Numbered from the stretch's first letter, positions 25,821 through 34,865 are shown. The stretch: DNA of 64,000 bases from Moraxellaceae bacterium (GCA_024234595.1 JACKNZ010000008.1:113004-177003), one strand, 5' to 3'. Notes: generated by a model not told the origin, from the sequence alone. Numbers and translations: made by a program.

Positions 25821-25842
25821 AACGGCCAGCTTTGGCCGTTTT
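25821..25842 (+). terminator. intrinsic-terminator-like hairpin in the leader of the GH3 operon
   Basis: AACGGCCA-GCTT-TGGCCGTT followed by TT/TTGG: an 8-base-pair perfect GC-rich stem ending in a T run, about 120 bases upstream of the first operon gene on the plus strand. Nothing annotated ends here, since the flanking genes diverge. It may be an attenuator of the operon leader or the end of a small RNA. The remaining intergenic bases contain no obvious gene. Confidence 0.5.
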
Positions 25843-25915
25843 GGCATAACAACTGACCGCAAAAACCGATGACTGGTATTAAAAAAGCGACCAAAATATA
25901 AACACTGCAATACAA

Positions 25916-25929
25916 GCTGTTTTAACAGC
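25916..25929. promoter_or_regulatory. short palindrome just upstream of the GNAT-GH3 operon
   Basis: GCTGTTTTAACAGC: arms GCTGTT and AACAGC around TT, 35 bases before the first start codon. It could be a regulator site or a leader hairpin; no direct evidence. Confidence 0.3.
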
Positions 25930-25963
25930 AGTCCTAACTTTCATATAAAAAGAAGAAACCATT

Positions 25964-26812
25964 ATGAATCAAGCTATTTCTGCACAGGCATTGGCACTTA
26001 AAGCCGTTTATCGCCCGATTGATAAAATTGATGTTCATGATATTCGTCAAATGTATGGCATTTACAGCCAGTATTATGAGCGTACCACATGGGATATTTT
26101 TTTGCGTGATTTGAGTAAAAAAACGGGCGCATTTTTATTGATTTGTCCTAAAGAGGGGCGAGTAGTTGGCTTCTCTACTATTTTAACGATGGATATGGTA
26201 GTACAAGGTAAAGCTGCTCGTGGTGTGTTTAGTGGTGATACTGTGATTGAGCGTGCTTATTGGGGTTCGCGTGCGCTACAAGTGGCTTTTTATAAGTTTG
26301 TGTTGCTAGAAAAAGTACGTCATCCACGCAAATCCATTTATTGGTTGTTGATTTCTAAGGGATTTAAAACCTATTTATTATTGGCAAATAATTTTACCAC
26401 TTATTATCCAAATCCAGAGGGTAAGCATAGTTATTTGGCCGATGTGGTTGATGATTATTGTCAGCAGCTATTTGCTGAATATTATGATGCCGACACACGC
26501 ATTTTGGATTTTGGTCATGATTATCAATGTTTAAAAGGAGATGTGGCTGAAATTACCGACAAAATGCGTCGTGATAATCAAAAGATTCGTTTTTTTGAAG
26601 ATTGCAATCCTGAGTGGCGACGTGGTACAGAGCTTCCTTGTGTTGGTGTGTTAGATTTTGAAAACTTGGCAAAATATGTCTTTAAATTTGCGAATAAGGC
26701 TGTAAGCAAAGGGCGTAGAGATGCTATTCAAGCAGTCAAGCCAACGCCTAAAGCTGATGTTGAAGTATTTCCTTCATTAGCCGAAGTCACTCCTTTGCAA
26801 CGTCGCGCTTAA
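25964..26812 (+). CDS. GNAT-fold acyltransferase-like protein, first gene of GH3 operon
   Basis: 282 residues, no signal peptide. The first ~200 residues look like a GNAT/acyltransferase fold: GAFLLICPKEGRVVGFSTIL (strands 3-4), then ERAYWGSRALQVAFYKF, where the acyl-CoA-binding loop and helix would be, and IYWLLISKGFKTYLLLANNF. The C-terminal part is basic (KAVSKGRRDA). The annotation is by pattern, and the family is not one with a known substrate. An AGAAGAAA leader precedes the ATG. The GH3 gene starts 10 bases after its stop. Together with a second GNAT two genes on, it suggests two acyl transfers in one pathway. Confidence 0.6.
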   Translation: MNQAISAQALALKAVYRPIDKIDVHDIRQMYGIYSQYYERTTWDIFLRDLSKKTGAFLLICPKEGRVVGFSTILTMDMVVQGKAARGVFSGDTVIERAYWGSRALQVAFYKFVLLEKVRHPRKSIYWLLISKGFKTYLLLANNFTTYYPNPEGKHSYLADVVDDYCQQLFAEYYDADTRILDFGHDYQCLKGDVAEITDKMRRDNQKIRFFEDCNPEWRRGTELPCVGVLDFENLAKYVFKFANKAVSKGRRDAIQAVKPTPKADVEVFPSLAEVTPLQRRA

Positions 26813-26822
26813 GGAGTGAATC

Positions 26823-28463
26823 ATGTTAAAACGACTCACTCACCAAGCCCTAAAATTGGCGTGTTTGCGTGCTGATAGAGCCTTTCGTGGCCAAAGTCAG
26901 CAATTGGAACAAGTCCAACGTCACAAGCTACAACAAATATTGCAACAAGTCGCCAATGCTCAGGGTAAAGCACGTAGTTTAGTTCCCACATGGGAAGATT
27001 TTTCTCAGTATCAAGCTGTGACCCGTTATGCGCAGTGGCAAGAGAAAATTCATGCTCAGCGTCGTGGTGAGAGTCGTTTAACCAGTAGCCCTTTAGTGCG
27101 TTATCAACCGACCAGTGGCTCGTCCGAAAAGTTAAAACTGATTCCCTATACACAAGCTTTTATTGAGCAATTAGATGCCGCCATTGCGCCGTGGCTGGCC
27201 AGTATGTATCGCCAATATCCTAAAATGGCTAGCGGCACACATTATTGGTCGGTGTCTTGGTTGCCTCAAAGTCAATTTGCCGATTTAAGTGGCAATTTAA
27301 ATGATGACAGCGAGTTGTTGGGCGTTGTTAAACGCGTATTAGCCGCTCAATCACAAGCCGTGCCTGCCGATGTCGCTTTGGCTGCAAGTGCGGACGATGC
27401 CTTATTTGCCACCTTGTGTTATTTGGTTGCTGATCGTCAATTACGTTTATTGTCTGTTTGGAGTCCAACGTTTGCTTTGCAATTATTGGATGCATTACCT
27501 ATTTGGGCTGATGGCATTATTGACGTTTTGCAAAATGGTAATTGGCGTGGTCGTCAATTATCGTTAAAACAATTAACTGCCCCATATGCACCAAGTCGTG
27601 CACAAGAATTAAAACGCATTTTAGCCTTACCTAAAGCAGTCTGGGTTGCAGAATTGTGGCCAGACTTAGCGGTGGTTTCGGCTTGGGATACTGCTGATGC
27701 AGCGCCTTGGGCTGAACAATTACAGGCCTTAATTCCTCATGCTGCGTTTGAGGGTAAGGGTTTATGGGCGACCGAAGGAGTGGTCACTATTCCTATAGAT
27801 GGCCATTATCCATTAGCCTATCAAAGTCATTTTTATGAGTTTGAAGATTTAACCAATGGCGGAATTTTGGCCAGTTGGCAGTTGAAAGAAGGCGATGTGG
27901 TTAGCCCAATTATAACCAGTGGTAATGGTTTATTACGCTATCAATTAGATGATCGTATTGTGGTCAGTGAGTTTTGGCAGGGTGTACCGTGTTTCAAATT
28001 TTTAGGTCGGCGTTTTGGTGTCGATATGGTGGGCGAAAAAATGTCACCCGATGCCGCACGTCAAGCACTTGCCACAGTTGCCCAAAAATATGACTTAGAG
28101 CCAGTCAGTTTATTAGCGGTACAAGGTTTTGAACAATCAAAACCACGTTATGTGGCGTTGTTTAGTGATGCCCATTTATTTACCCATCAACAATTACGCC
28201 AAGATGTTGCGCAAGCCGTTGAGCAAGAGTTACGTGGTCATTTTCATTATGAATTAGCCCGTGATTTACGTCAGTTGGATGCCGTGGTAGCAGTTGTTGC
28301 TAAAGATGGTTGGCGTGTTTGCCAAGATGTTGCCATAGCAGGTGGCATGATTGAAGGTAACATTAAACCAGAGCCAGTTCGCCGTGTGCAACGTGCGGCG
28401 GTCGAGCGTTTATTACCTTCGGCTCAGCTTGTTTTAGATCAGCAATGGGACAAGGTATCATGA
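26823..28463 (+). CDS. GH3-type acyl-adenylate amide synthetase
   Basis: 546 residues, the size of GH3 (auxin-responsive promoter family) proteins. The ATP/AMP loop TSGSSEKLKLIPYT (about residues 97-110) is the hallmark TSGSS-x-x-x-K of this adenylate-forming family. Further motifs are LPIWADGIIDVLQNGNW, YQSHFYEFEDL, SGNGLLRYQLDDRIVV and FLGRRFGVDMVGEKMS, which match the GH3 acyl-site and hinge regions. GH3 enzymes activate a carboxylate with ATP and join it to an amine as an amide. The bacterial substrates are mostly unknown. It ends in an ATGA overlap with the second GNAT gene, giving coupled translation. Confidence 0.88.
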   Translation: MLKRLTHQALKLACLRADRAFRGQSQQLEQVQRHKLQQILQQVANAQGKARSLVPTWEDFSQYQAVTRYAQWQEKIHAQRRGESRLTSSPLVRYQPTSGSSEKLKLIPYTQAFIEQLDAAIAPWLASMYRQYPKMASGTHYWSVSWLPQSQFADLSGNLNDDSELLGVVKRVLAAQSQAVPADVALAASADDALFATLCYLVADRQLRLLSVWSPTFALQLLDALPIWADGIIDVLQNGNWRGRQLSLKQLTAPYAPSRAQELKRILALPKAVWVAELWPDLAVVSAWDTADAAPWAEQLQALIPHAAFEGKGLWATEGVVTIPIDGHYPLAYQSHFYEFEDLTNGGILASWQLKEGDVVSPIITSGNGLLRYQLDDRIVVSEFWQGVPCFKFLGRRFGVDMVGEKMSPDAARQALATVAQKYDLEPVSLLAVQGFEQSKPRYVALFSDAHLFTHQQLRQDVAQAVEQELRGHFHYELARDLRQLDAVVAVVAKDGWRVCQDVAIAGGMIEGNIKPEPVRRVQRAAVERLLPSAQLVLDQQWDKVS

Positions 28464-29551
28464 GTGGCTTTGTCGCACGATTGGCAACAGCCGCTGATAA
28501 TGCGGCAATTTTGGCGTTGATGTCCCAACCTCAACCGTCTAATGGTGTGCAATTTGCGTTTGAGCGTTTACCAAATTATTTTGATTCGGCCAGTGTTACC
28601 CATCAACACCCACATACGATTGTTATTGAAAAACAAAACGATAAGCGTTTAGTTGCCATGGTGAATATGGGATGGCGTGAAGTGTTTGTTGATGGTCATT
28701 TGCAGCGTATTCGTTATGGTGCTGACTTACGCATTGACAAACAATTTCAAGGTGGTCGTGTTTTAATGTATATCAATCGCGCAGTTCGTGATTGTGTGCA
28801 AGAAGATTGGTATCAATCGGTCATTTTAAGTGCGAATGATAAATCTCGTTCAGCATTAGAAGGTGGCAGAGCAGGGCTGCCGATTTATCGCTCATTAGGA
28901 ACAATTAGCACCCATACTATTACAGGCCGTAAAGCCTTATTTACCCCTCACAAACAAATACGACGTGCACAAATTGCTGATATTCCAGCAATGAATGCCT
29001 TTATTAAACAAATGGCGGAGCACTATCAATTTTTACCACGTTATGATTTTTATCAGCTAACACATCATCACCCTTATTTTAATGGTTTAAACATTGATGA
29101 TTTTTTAGTGTTATTTGATGATGAGCAATTAGTTGGTTTGGTAGGGTTGTGGAATCAAAAGAATTTTAAACAAACACGGGTCGTTGATTACAATCGTACC
29201 GTTGCTATGTTTAGACCTATTTATAATTGGTGGAGTCGTTTAACGGGTGGTTTTGTTTTACCTGCAAAAGGTCAACTTGTTGATTATATAGCTTTACATT
29301 CACCACTTACCCATCCTAAGGATAGTGATAGTTTTCGTCATTTATTACATCATGCGTGGTTGGAAGTTCGTCAACAACAAAAAGCAGCAATGACTTTGAC
29401 CTTAGCTGATACCGATCCACGTTTAAGTGTTTTGGCAGATTTTAAAACGATTCCCTTAACAGCCTATCAATATGCAGTAGCTTTTAAAGAGCCGTTATTA
29501 CCCATTTTGGATAATCAACGTATTCCTTATTTTGAAAGTGGGAGGTTGTAA
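28460..29551 (+). CDS. GNAT-family N-acyltransferase, third gene of GH3 operon
   Basis: 363 residues from the ATG overlapping the GH3 stop (ATGA). It opens VARLATAADNAAILALMSQ, a common GNAT beginning. RYGADLRIDKQFQGGRVLMYINRAV has the acyl-CoA-binding loop pattern of a GNAT. A second, partial GNAT-like half follows from about residue 175 (RRAQIADIPAMNAFIKQM, DDFLVLFDDEQLVGLVGLW), so the protein may be a double-GNAT. Six bases later comes the RND adaptor gene. Substrate unknown; the operon position suggests it modifies the GH3 product or its precursor. Confidence 0.72.
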   Translation: MSGFVARLATAADNAAILALMSQPQPSNGVQFAFERLPNYFDSASVTHQHPHTIVIEKQNDKRLVAMVNMGWREVFVDGHLQRIRYGADLRIDKQFQGGRVLMYINRAVRDCVQEDWYQSVILSANDKSRSALEGGRAGLPIYRSLGTISTHTITGRKALFTPHKQIRRAQIADIPAMNAFIKQMAEHYQFLPRYDFYQLTHHHPYFNGLNIDDFLVLFDDEQLVGLVGLWNQKNFKQTRVVDYNRTVAMFRPIYNWWSRLTGGFVLPAKGQLVDYIALHSPLTHPKDSDSFRHLLHHAWLEVRQQQKAAMTLTLADTDPRLSVLADFKTIPLTAYQYAVAFKEPLLPILDNQRIPYFESGRL

Positions 29552-29556
29552 ATACA

Positions 29557-30669
29557 ATGACAGCAACACACTGGCAGCAATATAAAGGACAAATTGGCTT
29601 ATGGGCGATGGTTTTGGCCGTATTATGGTGGTGGCCAGAAGAATCAACGAGCAAATATAGCTCAAGTGAGCCCTTTATCGAGCTAAGCTCAGTGGATGTG
29701 GTTACGGTACAACAAACACGTATTGCTCACGATATTGCAGTGACAGGCACAATTGCCCCTGTACGTCAAACCATCTTAAACGCCCGTGTGTTAGGCGAAG
29801 TGAAACAAGTATCGGTACGCGAAGGGCAGTCGGTAAAAGCAGGGCAAGTCTTGGTTGTACAAGATGATCGTGATTTAGTGGCGCGTTTACAACAATCCGA
29901 AGCGAGTCTATTAACCGCTAAAGCGGAGTTAGCTTTAGCTCAACAAAACTTAGACCGTATTAAGCCTTTACAACAACAAAATTATGCCTCAAGCAACGAT
30001 TTAGCTAATGCCGAACGCCAAGTCGATATTCGCCACGCACAAGTGAAGTCTGCCGAAGTCTCAGTTATTCAAGCCAAACAACAATTAGCGGATATGGCGG
30101 TACGTGCTCCCTATGCAGGCACTGTGTCTGAGCGTTTAGTGGATGCAGGGCAGAGTGTTGCGCCCAATACCCCGTTATTAAAATTAGTTGATTTAAGTCA
30201 AGTTGAATTGATTGCGCAAGTCGCAGCTACCGAAGTTGCGGCAATTAAAGTTGGCCAAGTGATTTATTTCACCGCAGATGGTTATGCCGACCAAACCTTT
30301 GCAGGGCGTATTACTCGGATTAATCCTGTCGCCAAAGCAGGTAGCCGTCGGGTTGATGTGTATGCCTTAGTCAATAATCAAAAGGGCTTATTACGTGGTG
30401 GTTTGTTTGCCAAAGGTTATGTGCGTGATGATCAAGCCCAACAAGGCGTCGCTGTACCATTCTCTGCGGTGCAAGAACGTCAAGGGCAAAAAGTCGTTCA
30501 TGTCATTCGTGATAATCGTTTAGTGGCACAAAAAGTCAATGTGGGGCGTCGTGATGAAGCAAAAAGTTTAGCACTGGTCACAGGTTTACAAGCGGGTGAA
30601 CGGGTATTGTTGTTGCCACCCTTGCCACAAAACGAAGGACGTATCGTCCGTTTTAAGGACGGTCGTTAA
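29557..30669 (+). CDS. RND efflux periplasmic adaptor (membrane fusion protein)
   Basis: 370 residues with one N-terminal membrane segment (GLWAMVLAVLWWWP, about 15-28). The mature part has the standard order: lipoyl half (ARVLGEVKQVSVREGQSVKAGQVLVVQDD), a coiled-coil hairpin rich in Gln/Ala (about 105-175), second lipoyl half (VRAPYAGTVSERLVDAGQSV), and beta-barrel. It joins the inner-membrane RND pump to an outer-membrane channel, which is not encoded nearby. The RND gene starts one base after its stop. Confidence 0.93.
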   Translation: MTATHWQQYKGQIGLWAMVLAVLWWWPEESTSKYSSSEPFIELSSVDVVTVQQTRIAHDIAVTGTIAPVRQTILNARVLGEVKQVSVREGQSVKAGQVLVVQDDRDLVARLQQSEASLLTAKAELALAQQNLDRIKPLQQQNYASSNDLANAERQVDIRHAQVKSAEVSVIQAKQQLADMAVRAPYAGTVSERLVDAGQSVAPNTPLLKLVDLSQVELIAQVAATEVAAIKVGQVIYFTADGYADQTFAGRITRINPVAKAGSRRVDVYALVNNQKGLLRGGLFAKGYVRDDQAQQGVAVPFSAVQERQGQKVVHVIRDNRLVAQKVNVGRRDEAKSLALVTGLQAGERVLLLPPLPQNEGRIVRFKDGR

Positions 30670-30670
30670 G

Positions 30671-33600
30671 ATGTGGTTAACCCGTTTATCTATTCATAAT
30701 CCTGTTTTAGCCACCATGATGATGTTGGCATTAATGGTGTTGGGAATTTTTTCGTGGCAAAAACTCAGTGTTGAAGAGTTTCCCGATATCGAATACCCCT
30801 ATGTGATGATTGTTACTGATTATCCTGCTGCCTCGCCCGAAGCTGTTGAATTAGAAATTACCCGCAAATTAGAAGATAGCATCAATACCATTGCAGGGGT
30901 GCGTCGGATTATTTCTACCTCTTATGAAGGCCGTTCGCGCATCGCTGTAGAGTTTGATTTAGGCGTACCCATCACCACTGCCGTACAAGATGTGCGTGAT
31001 AAAGTCGCGGCGGTAAAAGTTAAATTTCGTCCCGAAATTAAAGACCCATTGGTTGAGCGTTATCGTCCCGAATCTTCGCCGATTATGTCGATTGCTTTTC
31101 AGGCACAAAACTTATCAGCACGTGAACTAACCACCGTTGTTGAACAACAAGTTGTCCGTCGTTTACAAAGTGTGACCGGTGTGGGTAAGGTGGAAGTCGT
31201 TGGTGGTGTACGTCGAGAAATAGCCATTCATTTGCAACCTGAGCGTATGCAAGCACTTGGTGTTGGGGTAGGTGAAGTATTAGCCGCGTTGCGTAGTGAT
31301 AGTGCCGATTTACCGTCTGGTACAGTGGTTAATGACGTACAAGAAAAAGTCGTCCAAGTGGAAGGCCGCATGATTGAGCCACAAGATTTTGCGCGTTTAG
31401 TGGTGGCGATGCGTGGTCAATCACCTGTCTATTTAGAGCAAGTTGCCGACATTAGTGACAGCGAACAAGAAGCCCAATCCTTAGCTTTAGTCAATGGCCA
31501 ACGTGCAGTCAGTATTGATATTGTCAAAATGACGGGTGCTAATACTTTAGCCGTGGTGGATGCTTTGCGTGTTGCCTCTGATGAATTACGTCCTAGCTTA
31601 CCCACAGGCGTGAGCATGTTGGAAGTGGCGGACAGTGCCAAATCGGTACGTGCCTCTTTAAAAGAAGTGCAATCGACCTTAATTGAAGGGGCGATTCTAG
31701 CAGTGACGGTGGTATTTCTCTTTTTAGGCTCATGGCGTTCAACAGTGATTACCAGTTTAACCTTGCCAATCGCCTTATTAGGTGCAGTGTTTGGTTTGTA
31801 TCTGTGTGCCTTAACGCTGAATACCATGACCTTAATGGCATTATCGTTGTGTATTGGCTTGTTAATTGACGATGCCATCGTGGTACGTGAAAACATTGTG
31901 CGTCATGCAGCAATGGGTAAAAGCTCTTATCATGCGGCCATGGATGGCACACGCGAAATTGGTTTGGCGGTGTTAGCGACTACTTTAACGATTGTTGTCG
32001 TCTTCTTACCTGTCGCCTTTATGGGCGGTATTATTGGCCGTTTCTTTTATCAATTTGGTGTGGCGGTTGCTTGTGCCGTATTGCTGTCAATGTTTGTCAG
32101 TTTTACCCTCGACCCGATGTTGTCGAGTATTTGGCACGATCCACATGAGCTTAAAGCCCCACGCACCGAAGACGAAAAACTCAATAAATTCTTACAACGT
32201 TTTGAGAAGCACCAACAGCCTAAAACGCTGGTGGGGCAATATGTAGAGCAGTTTTTAACACGTTTTGATGTGACCTTAGAAAAATTTGGTCAACAGTATG
32301 CCCGTGTCATTCGTTGGGCATTAAATCATCGCCGTGAAACCTTAATTGTGGCTTTTTCTTCCTTATTTTTAGCGTTCTTTTTGGCAAAGTTTGTCGGTAA
32401 GGAGTTTGTACCTGAGCCTGACTTAAGCGAAATTAGTGTGAAATTAGCCACACCCGTTGGATCATCTTTAGCCTATACCCAACAAAAAGTTGAGCAAATA
32501 GAAGCGGTGATTCGTAGTTATGACGGTGTACAAGCCACCTATGCCACCATTAACAGTGGCATGGATGCGGGCAAAAACAAAGTCGGTATTCGTGTGCGTT
32601 TAGTGCCTAAAAAAGAGCGTAAAGTCAGCCAAAAAGAATTGGTCAGTATTTTACGCCAACGGTTAAGCCAAATGGCAGGGGTTGAAATTAGTTCGGTAGC
32701 TGCTGCCAAAGAATCAATTAGTGGTGGCTTAAAACCGATTCAAATTTCCTTGCAAGGCCAAGACCTTAATCAATTACGTACTATTGCCGAAGAGTATCAA
32801 GCCAAAGTCAGCAAAATTGACGGTGTGGTTGATTTAGAAAGCTCACTCAAAGCGGCACGTCCTGCCTATGCCATTAAAGTTGACCGTGAAAAAGCGGCAG
32901 ATATGGGCGTATCCATTAGTCAAATTGGTACAGCGTTACGGCCTTTATTGGCAGGCGATGCGGTCACCACTTGGCAAGATGCCCAAGGTGAAAACTATGA
33001 TGTGCGTGTACAGCTATCACAAACAGACCGTCAAAACCGAGATGATATTTGGGCTTTACCCTTAACCAGTAGTCGTTTAATGAATGCTAATGGTCAACCT
33101 GAAATGGTGATGTTGGGTGAAGTAGCGAGAATTGATGATGCTCAAGGCGCATCACAAATTAATCGCCGTAACTTATACCGTGAAGTGTTGTTCTCGGCGA
33201 ATGTTCAAGGCCGTCCTGCGGGGGATGTGGGCGCGGATATGCGTGAAGTAGCCAGTCAAATGCAATTACCCGCAGGTTATCGTTTCCAAATTCAAGGCCA
33301 AAACAAAGACATGGATGAGTCTATGGGTTATGCCAAAACTGCGTTAATTTTGGCGGTGTTGTTTATTTATTTTGTGTTGGGTGCGCAATTTAATAGCTTT
33401 ATTCATCCCTTAACGATTATGTCTTCATTGCCTTTATCGTTGATTGGTGTGTTTTTGGCGTTGTTTGTTTGTCGGAGCACGCTCAATATTTTCTCCTTAA
33501 TCGGTATTGTCATGCTTATGGGCTTGGTGACTAAAAATGCCATCTTATTGGTCGATTTTATTCAGCATTCAATTAAAGAGGGTATGAACCGTGAACAAGC

Positions 33601-33877
33601 CATTTTAGTGGCTGCACGCACCCGTTTACGTCCCATTTTAATGACCACGGCGGCGATGGTGGTCGGTATGTTGCCTTTAGCTTTAGGCTTAGGTGAAGGC
33701 TCAGAACAACGTGCGCCCATGGCTCATGCCTTGATTGGTGGGGTATTAACCTCAACCATTTTAACCTTAGTGGTAGTGCCAGTTTTATATACCTTGTTTG
33801 ATGATTTAAGTAAGGTGTTTAAGACAAAAAATACGCTAAGCAAAGCCACACACTCTCAAGGTTTGGAGCATAAATAA
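30671..33877 (+). CDS. RND efflux pump, HAE1-type inner-membrane permease
   Basis: 1068 residues from ATG 30671, chosen because the protein then begins with the first helix HNPVLATMMMLALMVLG; the longer frame runs inside the previous gene. It has the twelve-helix, two-porter layout of AcrB-type proteins, with proton-relay acids in GLLIDDAIVVREN (TM4), GLVTKNAILLVDF (TM10), and EGSEQRAPMAHALIGG at the end. Motif EFPDIEYPYVMIVTDYPAASPE belongs to the branch with single porter genes. Its place after GH3 and GNAT genes suggests that it exports the product of those enzymes rather than drugs in general; this is inference. Confidence 0.93.
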   Translation: MWLTRLSIHNPVLATMMMLALMVLGIFSWQKLSVEEFPDIEYPYVMIVTDYPAASPEAVELEITRKLEDSINTIAGVRRIISTSYEGRSRIAVEFDLGVPITTAVQDVRDKVAAVKVKFRPEIKDPLVERYRPESSPIMSIAFQAQNLSARELTTVVEQQVVRRLQSVTGVGKVEVVGGVRREIAIHLQPERMQALGVGVGEVLAALRSDSADLPSGTVVNDVQEKVVQVEGRMIEPQDFARLVVAMRGQSPVYLEQVADISDSEQEAQSLALVNGQRAVSIDIVKMTGANTLAVVDALRVASDELRPSLPTGVSMLEVADSAKSVRASLKEVQSTLIEGAILAVTVVFLFLGSWRSTVITSLTLPIALLGAVFGLYLCALTLNTMTLMALSLCIGLLIDDAIVVRENIVRHAAMGKSSYHAAMDGTREIGLAVLATTLTIVVVFLPVAFMGGIIGRFFYQFGVAVACAVLLSMFVSFTLDPMLSSIWHDPHELKAPRTEDEKLNKFLQRFEKHQQPKTLVGQYVEQFLTRFDVTLEKFGQQYARVIRWALNHRRETLIVAFSSLFLAFFLAKFVGKEFVPEPDLSEISVKLATPVGSSLAYTQQKVEQIEAVIRSYDGVQATYATINSGMDAGKNKVGIRVRLVPKKERKVSQKELVSILRQRLSQMAGVEISSVAAAKESISGGLKPIQISLQGQDLNQLRTIAEEYQAKVSKIDGVVDLESSLKAARPAYAIKVDREKAADMGVSISQIGTALRPLLAGDAVTTWQDAQGENYDVRVQLSQTDRQNRDDIWALPLTSSRLMNANGQPEMVMLGEVARIDDAQGASQINRRNLYREVLFSANVQGRPAGDVGADMREVASQMQLPAGYRFQIQGQNKDMDESMGYAKTALILAVLFIYFVLGAQFNSFIHPLTIMSSLPLSLIGVFLALFVCRSTLNIFSLIGIVMLMGLVTKNAILLVDFIQHSIKEGMNREQAILVAARTRLRPILMTTAAMVVGMLPLALGLGEGSEQRAPMAHALIGGVLTSTILTLVVVPVLYTLFDDLSKVFKTKNTLSKATHSQGLEHK

Positions 33878-33878
33878 C

Positions 33879-34205
33879 ATGGCAGCAGGCAGTATTTTTA
33901 TCGCACTCACGGTGTTTTTTAATGTCTTTGGCACTTTTTTAGCGCGTTTACATAGCCAACAAGAGAAAATGTGGTTACTCGCAGTCGCTTTAGCCTCTTA
34001 TACTGCCGCATTTGTCACGTGGTCAAAAGTGCTTAAATATTTTGATATGGGATTTGCTTCTTCAGTAACGACTGGCACTATTTTAACCTTATCAAACGTG
34101 ATTGCTTTTGTGTGGCTCAATGAAGTTTATAGCGTCAGTAAGTTATTTTTTACCTGTTTAATTGTGGTTGGGGTAGTGGGAGTGAATGTCAGTCAAGCAA
34201 GTTGA
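33879..34205 (+). CDS. SMR-fold (EmrE-like) small membrane protein lacking the catalytic Glu
   Basis: 108 residues, four hydrophobic helices. It aligns along its whole length with EmrE: TVFFNVFGTFLARLHSQ against AILAEVIGTTLMKFSEG, then YTAAFVTWSKVLKYFDMGFA, SSVTTGTILTLSNVIAFVWLNE and VVGVVGVNV. The essential proton-binding Glu14 of EmrE is Asn15 here. Loss of this residue is seen in lipid-handling relatives such as ArnE/ArnF, so classical drug/proton antiport is unlikely. It starts two bases after the RND stop and is the last gene of the operon. A role in flipping a lipid or amphiphile is a hypothesis. Confidence 0.72.
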   Translation: MAAGSIFIALTVFFNVFGTFLARLHSQQEKMWLLAVALASYTAAFVTWSKVLKYFDMGFASSVTTGTILTLSNVIAFVWLNEVYSVSKLFFTCLIVVGVVGVNVSQAS

Positions 34206-34397
34206 TGCGATTTAATATTTCAAATGTATCCACTCTGTGACATAAATAGCTGATTTTGAGAACCATGACCTACTACATTTACAGTTGTATTCACAAAGTT
34301 ACGCTTGAGCCATTAAATGTTTCAAAATATTTCTACAGATGTGGCAGTTGTTTGACTACAGTGTGTTTACTGATTGATGATTTCAGAGGTAAACAAG

Positions 34398-34799
34398 ATG
34401 AAAGCAACAGTGATGTTATCAAGCCTAATCTTAGGTTTAACAATCCATAGCCAAAGTATTGCAAGTGATACAGGAGCAGTTGTTGGTAGTGCTGTAGGCA
34501 GTGCAATCGGAGCTGCGATTGGCCATGATGTCAATGGTCGTCATGGTGCTATTGTGGGTGCTGCGATTGGCGGTGCAACAGGTGCGGCCATTGGCTCTAA
34601 TTCTCAAAAATCGACAACGGTGGTGCAAGAAAAAGTTGTTGTGCAACAGCCTGTGCATCGAGTCATAGTTAAGCAGCCTGTAGAAAGAGTGGTTTATGTG
34701 ACTGAGCGTGACCATCATCATGGTCATGGTAAGCATAAAGGCTGGTACAAGCACCACAATAAACATCATCACAAACACAAACATTATCATGATGATTAA
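34398..34799 (+). CDS. glycine-zipper, His-rich secreted protein
   Basis: 133 residues from ATG 34398, with AGAGGT seven bases upstream. The signal peptide is about residues 1-22 (ends SIAS). Then comes a glycine-zipper stretch GAVVGSAVGSAIGAAIGHD ... GAIVGAAIGGATGAAIG (two-helix 2TM type, as in Rcn/SlyB-type envelope proteins), a Val-rich part VVQEKVVVQQPVHRVIV, and a C-terminal tail of about 30 residues with some seventeen His mixed with Lys. The tail could bind metal ions. The function is unknown. It stands alone after the RND operon with its own leader. Confidence 0.8.
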   Translation: MKATVMLSSLILGLTIHSQSIASDTGAVVGSAVGSAIGAAIGHDVNGRHGAIVGAAIGGATGAAIGSNSQKSTTVVQEKVVVQQPVHRVIVKQPVERVVYVTERDHHHGHGKHKGWYKHHNKHHHKHKHYHDD

Positions 34800-34865
34800 G
34801 GTCTGTTGACGTTTTGATTACCAACTAATTTTAGACTAATTTATAAGCATTTTATGCCATTTTAA

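Noticed and set aside
31429..31896. Antisense open frame (155 codons) in the RND gene
   Set aside because: Same reason: opposite-strand reading of a strongly coding region with no start context.
34256..34450. Small open frame (64 codons) upstream of the glycine-zipper gene
   Set aside because: No ribosome-binding site at its start, an irregular composition, and it runs into the well-supported gene at 34398 in another frame.
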